From assembly GCA_019787685.1 (NCBI GenBank), contig JAHNUO010000007.1, forward strand, positions 186,001 to 250,000: a stretch of 64,000 bases of DNA, given 5' to 3'. The notes under the pieces are model-generated. The model did not search any database, was not told the DNA's origin, and saw only the letters and a program-made list of their open reading frames with translations. The DNA is from Chiua virens. Taxonomy: Eukaryota; Basidiomycota; Agaricomycetes; Boletales; Boletaceae. Each line of letters opens with the position of its first letter. The stretch's first letter is position 1. Both the position numbers and the translations under genes were made by a program. Positions 1 to 11,434 of the stretch are shown in pieces.

Positions 1-1163
1 TTGAATCTGATGTGTGAATGGATGTCCGGAAACGGCACAGATGTCACAGTTGTCGCTTCGGATGAATGGAAGAACCTTCCCCTGGACTCAATTATCGCGA
101 GTAGAGGGTCGTCTGAAGAACGGGAAAGACCTGGTACAGATCTACTGCAGACTTTTGCAAAGCGGATGACCTGGACGTTCTTGGTAAGCTTGGCAGTATT
201 TCTCTATTTCCTGCTTGTCATGCTCTGTGAGAGTGCTGACGTCAAGATATTATAGTCTGCTCATAGGCCGTCTCGTCCACTGAGTATGACCGGGCCATTA
301 TTCCATTATATGATCACCCTGTCTGAGTCAGAAACGATGACTGATCGCTACACAAGCAAAGATATTAGGTGTGTCGGTCTCGGCGCTATTCCAGGCCGCG
401 CACTGTTTGGCGCAGCTCAAGACGAATCCAATGACTCCAAGACCCGATAACATTTCACATACCCTTGCCACGTGAGTGATATCTCTCCCCGACAAGCCCT
501 GCGAAACTGGATGTATCTGATTCAATTCCATATTTTCAGTTTTTACCTTGAACATTTTATGAACTCACCTGTCGACCTGCAGGCAGATCCCTTATCATGT
601 TTTAGTATGATACCATTGCGCTTCTCACTTGCTGGGCCGTTCATGGAACGCGCCGAGAAGAAGATATTGGTCTCGGCAGCGAAGGAAGTTCAGCAGCATT
701 TTGACAACCCCCAGGCTGATGCTTGCCTTCCTGATGTATCCGCGCCTACAAAGAAGTCCCCTCATGGAGCGCCACAATGGTATTGTGGCTTCCAAAACAT
801 AGGTATGATCGAGAACAGTATGGCGATGCAACATGGGGATATCAGCATTCGCGATATGTGCTTCGGATTGCGAGAAACGACACTCATGTATGGCATTCTT
901 GTCGTTTCTGTTTATGTCCACACCGTCTTATTGTCTTCGTTTCTCTCTCCTCACAGGAACGTTCACATGTGGATGATGCATTCAAAGCTTCACTTCCAAG
1001 TTCAGGTGGGTATCTCCATGTTATATCAACCTTATTTTGATTTGTCGTTTACGTTTACGGGCTTGTCAGGGTGCTGCTACTTGGGGAGAAAAGTGTACGA
1101 AATGGCTGTTGGAAGAAACAGGTGAGGATCGGGTCCCTCATCACAACGAATGCAAAATTGTGA
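1..1163 (+). pseudogene. HxxxD acyltransferase-like copy A (5' truncated by window)
   Basis: This is the 3' two thirds of a gene homologous to the complete copies at 2584-4547 and 46056-47944. The window opens in the exon just after the HxxxD motif (LNLMCEWMSGNG, then the conserved SDEWKNLP block). It continues through the middle exon at about 300-470, the large exon from about 525 to 890, a short exon near 958 and the last exon near 1070. Two single-base disruptions relative to the family are visible. One is near 341, where the frame changes inside the LSESET...LGVSVSALF block. The other is near 1120, where the conserved EETxRIGSL tail is thrown out of frame. Either this copy is decaying or the assembly has indels here. 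The function is inferred only from the intact paralogues. Confidence 0.6.
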
Positions 1164-2583
1164 TTTTCCAAAACAAATCACAAGCGATGTTTTCCCTTAT
1201 GTAATATTGACGACAAAGCCATCCAGTAGTAAGCTGCCAGTTTACGAGTACATACATACACAATATCACTGTAGCCTCAGCACCTGATCCAGCGACTCAC
1301 ATAAGACTGGACTCCGACGCTTCGTTCGACATATAATCCCTTGCCATATCGTTTGATGCTTTCCGCTGCCACTTGACTTGCTCAACTAATTTGCATCACG
1401 GGGAGTGGGTACGTACGACTGCTCATGACTCGACCATTTCAGACAACAATCTCGAAATTGAGCTTTCCCTCACGTTCTGACTATGATCCAAGGAACATTG
1501 CACTTTGCTCCAAACACATACATCGTGGTCGCACCAGGCTAACTCTGAATGCGAGCCGTAACCTACTGGCAGGCCTCTTTTGACATCGCGGAAAACGCTA
1601 AGGGGACGAGTGAGATGAGCGCAAGAGAAGGGAGTGATGGTGAGCAGATGCCAGTGCCTCTTGGTCCCAAACGAACGCCTGATGCTGCTGAAACTGTTTC
1701 AGTGGCGAGCGCAAGGGGTGTCCGAGTCAGTGTGCCTCGCAGGAAACCCGCTGATAAGGCAAGGTTGTGAGGCACCAGGATCACTCGCCAGCAAATCATG
1801 ATGCTGAGTTTGCACAGCGCGCATATCTGTACACATTGCTACCGTGCACTATCCTCAACAAACGGGAGTTGTTTCGCAACTTGTCGCCATGAAGAAACTA
1901 ACAGCCACTACCAATGTGGACCTTATTTTCCTCCTGATGAACATCAAGGTGTCCCTTAGGCTCCGATGTTGATCGCGATCTAGGCTGGCCTGTCAGTCCG
2001 ATGCTGTTCAGGAACTTCAAACTAAGATGAGTCCTCGTGACCTTGATGCAGTACGTAACCACTCGACGATTTGAACATTAGTATTGATCACGAAGAACAC
2101 TTCAAGTTTGCATAGATAAGTACTGAAGGACATACAACTTCTTAGGCACGCTTCACGTACGAAGCGCCAGGCAACATTTAATGCAGCCAGTTGGAGTCGG
2201 GGTCTACTACCCGCAAAGGGGGAGCCTAGGCCCGTCTCAGTACCCCAAATTCAAGGGATGTACGTACTACTTACGCTGATGCCAACGCTCGTTGAATGAT
2301 TCAGACAATATACACAAAGATGTAAGCAAGGATGTCAAAAAAACGCCACCCTTTAGTAATGTATTCATACTTACTTACCCCTGGGCTATCAATGCGGCGC
2401 ACGAGAGACACGGAAAACCAATTCAACCACTGGCAGACTGCGCCGGTAAGAAACCCCGCCTACGTGGGCGATGAGGTTTACGAGAGATCTTTTTTTTTTT
2501 GTTTATTGTCTGGCGGGGCTACGAGAGATCTAGATCCTAAGTTGCCCTTATAACAAGGTGGGTTACGCTGTCAACCGCTAGAG
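1164..2583. other. intergenic, copies A to B
   Basis: About 1.4 kb lie between two tandem acyltransferase-like copies. Only short open frames without recognisable similarity are present (for example 1549-1770). I see no RNA gene or repeat. It presumably holds the 3' flank of copy A and the promoter of copy B. Confidence 0.5.
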
Positions 2584-4547
2584 ATGTCCGGTTTTCTCCC
2601 CTCGCCGACAAAGTGGGTGCTTGATGCTAACCGCGATCCGCCTGTGTATACTCGGTCAGTCTCATAATCCCCTATATCATACCATCGAATTGATCGCGCC
2701 TTGTTGCCTAAGACCTATGGTTGGTTCCGAGCTTCTTATGCAAAGGAGCTGGAATGCCTTCGATGGGCGAGTAATTCTCTGTCAGGTAACTTGATAAACA
2801 AGTCTAATTAGTTTTGCGACCACTTACTGGTAGAGCTGCTGAAGGCTGCATGGGAATCAACTTCACCTCTTCGTTGAGATTAGAGGAAATGAGAGTGCGT
2901 GGTCGCCGAGCTCTCGATAAACTCCGGTGAGGGTCTTTTCACAATTCCCTTCTGCTTGCGAATGCTTCTGGTTAATCCCCGCCCGTGCCCTCAGCTTTGT
3001 TTGTCCTCTCATCGCCTGCACTACAGAGGACCTCGGGTCTCCACGATGGATATACACCCCGTCCGCAGATCGCGAAGCTTGGCTCGATTTAGCCTTTGTC
3101 GTCGAAGACCGTGGAACGTCACTCAACCCATACGAGTTTGTGAAGAACATGAGCGTCAAACGGAGATACCCTTGCATAGGCGAAGACGGCACTACCACTA
3201 TTTTCAGGGTACACCTGCTCGCAACCTCTAAAAAAGGCGACAATGACTCAAACAGGAGCGAATATGGCCTCTATGTGTACACAACTCACTCTATCATGGA
3301 TGCCGGACCTACGCTCAACGTACTGAACCTGATGTGCGAATGGATGTGTGATAACGGCATGGACATCACCATCGTACCTTCAGAGGAGTGGAAGAACCTT
3401 CCCGTGGACTCAATCGTTGCTACAGGAGGTCCGTCTCAAGAATGGGAAAGGTCCGGCACAGAACTACTACAAGATCTCTCCAAGAAAATGTCCCGGTTTT
3501 TCTTGGTAGGTCTAATCTAAATTTTACTCTTAGCTTCCCCTGTGAGAGTAACGATATTGATATAACCTAGCCTCCTCCAGCCCTAGCTCCTCCATCTCGC
3601 CCACTGAATATGTCTGACCCATCCCTGCTGTACGCCACAACTGTGTCGGAATCAGAAACGACTGCGATCATTGCACTGACGAAAAGGCTTGGTATCTCTG
3701 TTTCAGCCTTATTCTACGCTGCGCACGGTTTAGCACAACTGAAGATTAACCCATTGTTTGCGGGACCCGGCGGCGAGGTTGATTTTCCACTCTTTGTGAC
3801 CTCGTGAGTAATCATTTTACCGAGCTGCCCTGCGCTGTTAACTCTGCTCACAATCCTTGAATCAATATCTTCAGGGTCTCCCTCGAACATTATCTGAAAC
3901 CACCCGTTAACCCGAAAACATATTACGCGTCATGCCTTAGTCTGATTCCAATGTGCTTCTCGATGGACCGGCCGTTGATGGAACACAGCGAGAAGGGAAG
4001 ATTGCTCATGACGGCGAAGAAAGTTCAAGAGCAGTTTGACAAGGTTTTGGCCCATCCTTGCCTCTCCGATCTGATGGCCGTCTATGTAAGTAGACCTCTG
4101 CAGGAAGAGCATGAGCGAGCCAATGTCAAACCGAGGTTGCCCCCATGGCATTGTGGCTTCCAAAACTTAGGCGTTGTGGAGAACAGGCTGGCGATGCAAT
4201 ACTACGGGAAGCTCGAGGTTGAGAGCATATGCTTCGGAGCACGAGTAACCACATTCATGTAAGACGTTTTTATCGGCCATTTCCATTCAAGTCTATGCCA
4301 TCTTACCCCATTATCTTTTTTCCTTCATTTCACAGGAATGTTCACATGTGGACAATGCACTCCAAGTTTCACTTTCAAATCCAGGTAAGTTATCTTGATG
4401 CTACTTTCACAGTACTATTCCACTTTGGATCATGACTCACTGGCATGGTGTCAGGGTGCTGCTGCTTGGGGAGAAGAATGTGTGAAGAGATTGTTGGAAG
4501 AGACTGTAAGGATTGGTTCCCTCATCACAATGGATGCAAAACTATGA
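2584..4547 (+). CDS. HxxxD acyltransferase-like protein, copy B (intact)
   Basis: This is a complete eight-exon gene with no frame breaks. The start ATG at 2584 opens with MSGFLPSPTKWVLDAN, the same first exon as in the other copies. The large fourth exon carries PRWIYTPSADREAWLDLAF and then HSIMD at about 3280-3300, which fits the HxxxD active-site motif of CoA-dependent acyltransferases and condensation domains (the trichothecene acetyltransferase and BAHD-like superfamily). Later exons hold SESET, the large C-terminal lobe with PLMEHSEKGRL, and a tail with HMWTMHSKFHFQ and AAAWGEEC. The length is close to the usual 450-500 residues. The acyl donor and acceptor cannot be read from sequence. 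It stands in a same-strand tandem series of paralogues. The fold assignment rests on the motif and general layout, and the DFGWG motif of classical members is not evident. Confidence 0.7.
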
Positions 4548-5289
4548 TATTCTGTTGGATCTGGAATGTGTCAGCTGTACACTGTACTCAAACTCTTTGT
4601 AGTAATAGTAGGCAATGTTCTCCTAGTAGGAATGTACACTCTCATGGGTTGTATGTGATGTACTTCTACTGCCACTGTTCATGTACCACCATTGTGACAT
4701 CTCCCACCATGTTCAAGTTAGTAACTAGAGTGCTGCAGCAGAGTTTGTTCTGCCCTTTAAATTTGTACCAGCTACAGTAATTTTTCATTTCTTCACCAGG
4801 ATATTACATTCTTGACCAGTGCACTTGGTGTGTCTGAACTGGCAGTAACCTCCCAGTGATGTCCTGATTGTGACATTCTGCCATGCCAGCAAGTCTGCCA
4901 GCAAGCCAGAAGATTCAGACAAAATCCTCAGTGGCAAAATGTCACTCCCAAAATTTACTCACTAGGCAAACTTCTGGTTTTGTCAGTGCCAGGTGAGTAA
5001 AGCATTGTATGAAGGTCAGCAGCAGTGGGATTTAAATATCTGTGGTCAGAAAAATATTATCAGAGGGCTTCATTTACAAGTTTATAGGCAGGATTATTAT
5101 TTATTTATTTCAGTTTTCTGTCCAGTTCTAGACAATTATTTGTACTTTGTACCATATCAAGTATAACTCTCTTCAGAATGACATCAGGTGAAACAATAAG
5201 CACTGTTGATTGGTCTATTTCCTTAGGCCAGAGTAAGTTACAAAGTTCAAGACAATGCTCTCATCAAGAGCTCAGTGACTCAGAAACTA
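4548..5289. other. AT-rich intergenic, convergent 3' ends
   Basis: These 740 bases separate the 3' ends of copy B (plus) and the HNH gene (minus). They are clearly AT-rich with short T and A runs, like the neighbouring HNH gene and unlike the rest of the window. No gene or repeat was recognised. Confidence 0.5.
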
Positions 5290-7163
5290 TCATTGGAGAA
5301 TCATTGTGTCTTCCACTCTCCTTTCAAGGTCTGCAATATACTCTGCAGCTCCAGATTTCCAAGCTACCTCACAGCATAGTGCATGGATAGCCAAGTACTC
5401 ATGACAGGGAAGAGGGACATCTGTAGTAGTAGAGAAAGTCACATATTCTGGAAGGGATGGATTACATCTGAGTGAGTCCTTGGCTGTACACACACAATAT
5501 GTGTTTTGTGATCCCTATTCAAGTCAATTGTAAACACATAAAACAATGAATATGAAATGATAACACACATTTACAGGCTTCAGCCACAACAAAAGCATAT
5601 CAAAAAAATAGTGAGATGCAGCATTCAATGATAGAATGTTCTTAGGATGGTTAATACCATAACCAGCCAGATCTTGAGTGATGCTCTGAGTCTTGTTACT
5701 AACATTGAAAGAATTGACCAGGCTGATGCAAAGTGGTGGCTCCTGTAGATATTTTGTTAAATCACTAGAGGGGACAGTCACACATACAGATACCTCAGTT
5801 ATATTTTCTGGGATGATGTGTGCCATCTGCACAACAACCTGGCCATCATACTGCATATAATCCTTTAAGCCAGTAACCAAGCAATGATTATTATCACGAT
5901 ACATGGCCTGTTTAGAATGTCAGTGAAGCATTTCAATAGACTATGAGATTATCTCACTAGAGTTTGTGCAGCATGATGATCCAATTTGTCTTCTTTCATT
6001 ATATCCATAAGTGAATTCAAGTCAGGGTTTGGATTTGTATGGGAAAATGAAGTATAGTCTTCAGATGACTCAGATGAGTGCTTGGATGATGCTGAGTTTG
6101 GCCCATTGCCACACCTGACTATCCAAAAGCCAGTTAAATATCTTAGTAATGTGATGGTCCAAATGTCCAAATGTCATGACTTACACACTTGAATGAAATT
6201 GTTGAGATAAAATACACCTAATAACATAAACTTTGCATTTCCTGACTTTATTGAAGTAATCTCTTGCTGAAGTTTCTCTTGCAGATCACCAGCAGGTGCA
6301 AGGCATAGCAAATGACCAAGGAGGCGAACACAGACTATGGGTGGTGGACAACCTGCAATAGGTTGAACACAAGATGCCATCACTTTTGCTTCAAAAGCAA
6401 GGCATTGATTATATGCATCATGAATTTTGCCAGGCAAAAAGTGATTTTCTGGGAGAGGCTGAGAGTTAAAGGCCATATCTAGAAGTGTGATTAGTGGGTA
6501 TAATTGGATGTCATTGAGTCACACCATCTAGCACATAGAGATGAACTGTGAAACTCACATTGAGATTGGTTTTGACTCAGAGTCCTCTCTTCCTTCTTTG
6601 GCTTCTTCAATGATGCACTGTGACTGGTAGGTACCTTCTGAGTCATTTTAGCTTTCAATGCATCAGTAGCCTTCATAGGGGGGATTGCAACAACCTTGGC
6701 CATCTTGTGTCTCTTCTTTGAAGGCTCCTCCATTGGCTCAGCAACAGCAGCTGGAGACTTGCCCACAGTGACCTGAATATCCATAGATTCAGATGACCTC
6801 AACAGAATGCAAAATGCCTGAAAATCATCATCTGGAAAATCATGTCAATGGCCCCTATTGAGTAGAGTTTTGAACTCACCATCCTCAAGCTCAAGCAATA
6901 CATTTGATCTCATCTGCTTGAGTGATATGTCTGTGTCATGTCCTAAACCAAGCTTTTGTCGAACAACATCTTTGATCTCTTCAAGGGAATGCTCTACAGA
7001 AAAGAGAGGGGGAGGTACCAGTGTTGAGCTCATTTCAAGTTTATGAGTGTGGAGGCTTGAGATTACCATTGAATAATCTGGCAAATGTTACATTCTCTGT
7101 GTGGTAAACGATCCTGACAGGGTCTTTTGGTGGGTGGTCATGGTGTTGACTGTTCTCGGACAT
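5290..7163 (-). CDS. PB1-like / HNH nuclease domain protein
   Basis: This is a multi-exon gene with start ATG at 7163. Exons join in frame at 7163-7067, 6993-6880, 6831-6559 and 6478 to about 6185, then from 6114, from about 5907, and finally into the exon ending at 5290. The first roughly 80 residues (HSLEEIKDVVRQKLGL, then LLELEDDDDFQAF) resemble a PB1 or ubiquitin-like fold. A basic Lys/Ser-rich linker follows. The C-terminal half has YRDNNHCLVTGL, VQMAHIIPENIT, GINHPKNILSLN and FFDMLLLWLKP. This order matches fungal HNH_2 domain proteins, with the paired histidine/isoleucine block as the metal-binding centre. It ends with CEVAWKSGAAEYI. It probably encodes a nucleic-acid nuclease or a derived binding protein; the substrate is unknown. 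The gene is much more AT-rich than its neighbours, which suggests a different history. I am confident of HNH, less so of PB1. Confidence 0.65.
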
Positions 7164-7528
7164 GGTGATTCAGGTGAAGCCCCTTTCGTCGAGAGTCAGG
7201 AAGCTTCAGAAGTGCGTGGGATAAATCTTCTTACATAAGAGCTGGTTTTCTCCCTCTACCACGTCGTTCGACGAAAACGTTCCTCGTTCATTACAACACA
7301 CCTATAATAAACAGCCAGCTACAGGCAACAGTAATGTATCAACTATCAACAATAAAAAACGACGAACATTGGATGGGCATGGTGCATAAACAGATCGAAA
7401 AACAACAAAATGACTTAATGAGGGATCCGGGGAATAAACGATGCAAACGTGGCATGCAGAGCGAATGAAGCAAGACACAGATCGAACATAATAAATGATC
7501 AAATAGATGCGTGACACACGATCAACAT
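7164..7528. other. short intergenic
   Basis: This holds the promoter and 5' flank of the minus-strand HNH gene and the 3' flank of the minus-strand arrestin gene. No feature was recognised. Confidence 0.4.
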
Positions 7529-10500
7529 TCAATACTGGGCTGCAGGGGGCGGCGGGGGCGGCGGCCGAACGTGGTCGTGCAACATCGTCAATCGCGGGTC
7601 ATACCCTGCATCAAACGGTGAAAACGGGCGCATTTCCAGACGCGGGTTCGCCGGCGAGGCAACCCGCGAGGGCACGGACGGGAGGACTTCGAGCGCGCTC
7701 GCCAGCCCCACACCAAGGGTGTCGTAGAACCGTCCGCGAAAGTCGGCTTCTTGGGTTTCCTGGATGTACTCTGCAGGCGGACGGGGCATCAATGGGGGTG
7801 GTGCTAGCTCACTCGGAGGGGTCGCGGTCGCGTATGGGTGACGAGATGGCGGCAAGTCCAGTGCGTAAGCATTCGCCTCTGCCTGCTCCTCGACTTCGTA
7901 TTTGGCGCGCAGTCGCGCTTTCTCTTCCGCTGCCGTCAACGGTTTGAAGCCATTGACTGTCGGTGGTACCGGTGGAGCGCGAGTGCCGTTGATACGTGGC
8001 GGTGGCTCCGGCACCGATTGCTCTTGGGATGGCTGTTGCTGCTGTTGCTGCAAAAGAAGGGCAACCCTATCTTGCTCCTCGAGCCGCCTTCTCAAGATTT
8101 CCTTCTCCGACAGCCCACTCTCATCAGGCGGTGGATCAGCATACGAGGGCACGTCTTCCGTGTGCGGAGGTGGCGAAGGGGGATCCCGCCTTTGGGCAGC
8201 GAGCGCAGGCAGCGTCCTGAGTTTCGTACTGTCGCCTCAGTCTCTCCTTCTCGTTCAAATACTGTGGTTGACTACTGCTCCCCGACTCGAACGGTGGGGG
8301 CATGTCCGATCCGCCTGTATGACTCGGTCCGTCTGGCTGTGGATACAGACTGTCGTAGGACACGGGTGTCGCCGAGGAACCAGCGCCGATACCCTCCCAG
8401 GACGCATATTGCGTGTTCTGGTTTCGGTCCACAGCGAGTTTCGCTTCAGTGGTACCGTCGCAACGCTTCTTTCTCTTCTTTGGCCGACGGATAGTGGGGT
8501 GCCCGCGAGAGCGAGGACGGCGGAGAGGGTGGCGTGGTCCGGATGTTGGCGGCACCAGTACTGCCGTTGACCTTGGGCGCTATCGAGGAGACGGCATCTT
8601 CATACAAGGCGCGCCCTGCCGACATCGCGGGACCCGGCGTAGCGCTCGGTGAGTATAGTTTCTCGCGGGGTCCTGGTGAGTGTGCTTCTGAACTGGTGCG
8701 ACTATGGAGAGACGGCGATGAGAGCCCATATGCCTGGGTCCGTTTTGCAGTGGCCTGCGCCTCTTCCCATAATCGCACCTTCTCTGGTTCCGATGGCCGA
8801 GGATTCGATGACTGCGCAGCGGGACTGGCGGAGACCTGGTCCTCCTCTGTCAACCCCGAGATCGCAGCTGCCCCTTGTACTTTTTGTACTCTCGCCACCG
8901 CATTCTCGTACAACAACTGTTTTTCAGCCTCCGCACTGAGCCATGCATTAGTTGCGTTGCGCGCCGGCGGCGTCGTCACGCGTGGGGGCTTCGACACCAA
9001 CCCGTCCTCAGCATCCTTTTCACTGATGTTCGTTATCGTCAACCGGTTGCTCGCACTCGGTCGCCGTCGGCCGATTGGACGAAGATGGGAAACCTGTCCT
9101 TCAGCACCCAGTTGGGTATCTTCTTGAATACCTCCCAGTCCTCCCCGGGAACCCGGCCTGTTCGAAGAACCATATCCGGGATGGTCAATAGTCCCCGTCA
9201 TCTTCGTTCCAGAAGCACCTCCAAGAACTCCGAATTCATTCCCGTCAGCCGCATTGCCATTGTATCCTCCCGGTGCAGTGCTGTACGGAGCGAACTGTTT
9301 AGGCGGGGAGCGAGGGTTGGGACTCAAGTCGTTGACACCAGAGAGGCGGTTATTATTATTGTTTTGGTTATGGGATTCGTCTGTCTGAGGTCGAATGATG
9401 GAGGTGGTGATGGGTACAGTGGCGGCCGGGCTCGAGGGAGAGGTGACACATAAACTGGGCGCATGGCCAATGCGTCTGTGACGGAGAGAAAGGATGTCAA
9501 CACCATGAGGTGTAGGACAGCAGAAATCATGACTCGCCTGACAGCCTCTTCTGATACATTGCTGCAACCAACGTAATTCTTCAGCACACGCTATCCTCAA
9601 GAGGTCGTATTGAGCTACTCACCGAGGCCAATTCGATACGATGACTGGCAGCTCCATCATGACACTCTGCATCGACCCAATCCATGCCCTCACGATGATC
9701 ACATAGGTGATGTCAATATGTCTCGCTGCATTCAATGTTGTCGTCGTGTGCGTATTCGGGATCAAACAGCCCAACTCGGCCTTGTGTTGCGTGCCATTGT
9801 TCAACGTTCCGTTCAATGGGACCTTTTGCTCGCCAATGTTGGCTACCTTTGCTTGAGGTCCACTCCGTTTTGAAGATGCTTGGGGACCGGCACGAAAGAT
9901 GGTGGTTTCCTTCAACGTGAATTCGAATCCACGGAGTGTCACGGGGTGGACGGCGTCAGACTTGAGAATCGCCATGACGGAAACACGATCCCCGGGACCA
10001 TAGCATGTTCGTCCGCGTTCGACGGTGAGGTGGACCCCATCATGATTCACAGAACGTGATTCGGGTTGTGAATAGACGGGCCAAGTCGAGTGTAGCTCAT
10101 GTTTGTCGATGATAATCGTTGTCGCTTGTGATATCAGAGCCGTTTTGCGACGTCGAAAGAAACCCCTGTTGTGTGTGAGAGAGGACGGCATCAGGGAAAG
10201 AAAAGACGGACTTTTTCCCCAGTGTACAGACTGTTGCAACCAGTTCATATCGAATACCAGCTAGGGACAATTTCAACAAGATCAAAGACGTGTGAAGAAA
10301 ATGGCTCACCGCCTCTCTCCAATGCGATACTAGGCGGTATCGACTCTGGAATGCGAATCAAGAAAGGGAGATCTTGCTATCAACACCGCCGCCGCCATCA
10401 GAATGTTAGCGACACGGATGTACAGAGGAGAGATAATCACGCACAGATTGGAGCACCGAGTAATCCTCACTGGACTGCCAAAGAGAGATGGGACTAGGAC

Positions 10501-11048
10501 CGACATGATCAAAGTACGAATTTCCTTGACCTCCACCGGGGAGCGTCTCGATCTTTTTGAGTTCGACGCGCACCCACTTGGCTTTGGCACCTGCAGGTCC
10601 CACGCGGACTTCGACAGCCTGTGAAACAAGAGCACAGCGGGTGGAGTATGCATTTGGGGAGTGAAAATTTGAAAATTAGGGAGAAATGACAATGGTCGGG
10701 AGGATTTTTGCAACCGAGTTGGGTGACGTAAAAAAGAGGGTTGAGACGAGGTAGAGGACAGTCGAGAGAGAGGACCACATACGCCTTTCACAGCAGCTTG
10801 TGGACGGTCCCTTGCACCGGGGGGAATGCCAGGATAGCCTAATCACCGTGTAGGCAGAGATATACGTGCGAGGACCAGGGAAGGAAGCAAATCCAAATTA
10901 TGAACTTGCGGACATAATGTGGAGCGCAATACACTCACCAACTACAAAGTCGACGTTTGGGGGTGGTTGGAGGGCACTTGATTGCAACGGCGTGAGTCAA
11001 GGAAGGCAACATTCGGAAAAGTCGGTCGCACATCCTCACGTTAGACAT
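7529..11048 (-). CDS. arrestin-domain protein
   Basis: The start is ATG at 11048 in a tiny first exon (MSNVRI). It splices to ALQPPPNVDFVVG, then GYPGIPPGARDRPQAAVKG and GAKAKWVRVELKKIETLPGG (arrestin N domain). Next come GIRYELVATVCTLG and, at 10170-9620, a C-type arrestin lobe with RGRTCYGPGDRVSVMAILKS and TLRGFEFTLKETT. The remaining half, to the stop at 7529, is low complexity (Pro, Ser, polyQ, and a final Pro run). It contains repeated EKERLRRQYE/EKEILRRRLEEQ/AKEEKEALRRY units. Fungal alpha-arrestins act as adaptors that bring ubiquitin ligase to membrane transporters. No PPxY motif could be assigned confidently. The arrestin lobes are intact. Single-base frame breaks occur in the tail near 8449 and 8210, and the join near 9600-9400 is uncertain. 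Confidence 0.75.
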
Positions 11049-11434
11049 GTTTGCAGCCAAAAGTAGGGTCTCTTAATTGTCTCGGGGAGGAACTTGCGTG
11101 TATAAATTGAAGAAGCGGAAAAAGTGCGACTTGAAACTTGAAACTTGAAGAGAGCGTCGAGTGCTAGACGTGATGAACTACGTAGCCGCCGCGTGTTCGA
11201 GCTTCAAACGTTCATCGCCTGCGGGGATGGTGAGGATACAAAAGTGTACAGAGATTGAAAGCCGAGCAGTTCACCAACAGCCAGCGCCTGCTGGTGCACA
11301 GCCCTGTGAGCACCATCATTCATATTCGCACAGCCGACATCATCCATGCGGTCTCGGAATAAAATAACGCAGTGTCTACCCGTACCACATGCACAAAAAA
11401 TGATCCAAGTCTAACATAGGACTTGTTGGATTGA
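11049..11434. other. short intergenic
   Basis: This lies between the arrestin 5' end and the SF3B2 3' end, both minus strand. It contains an ACTTGAA direct repeat near 11127-11146. No gene was seen. Confidence 0.4.

Noticed and set aside
7507..9453. Several long plus-strand frames opposite the arrestin tail
   Set aside because: They are shadows caused by the low-complexity coding of the minus-strand gene and have no domain.
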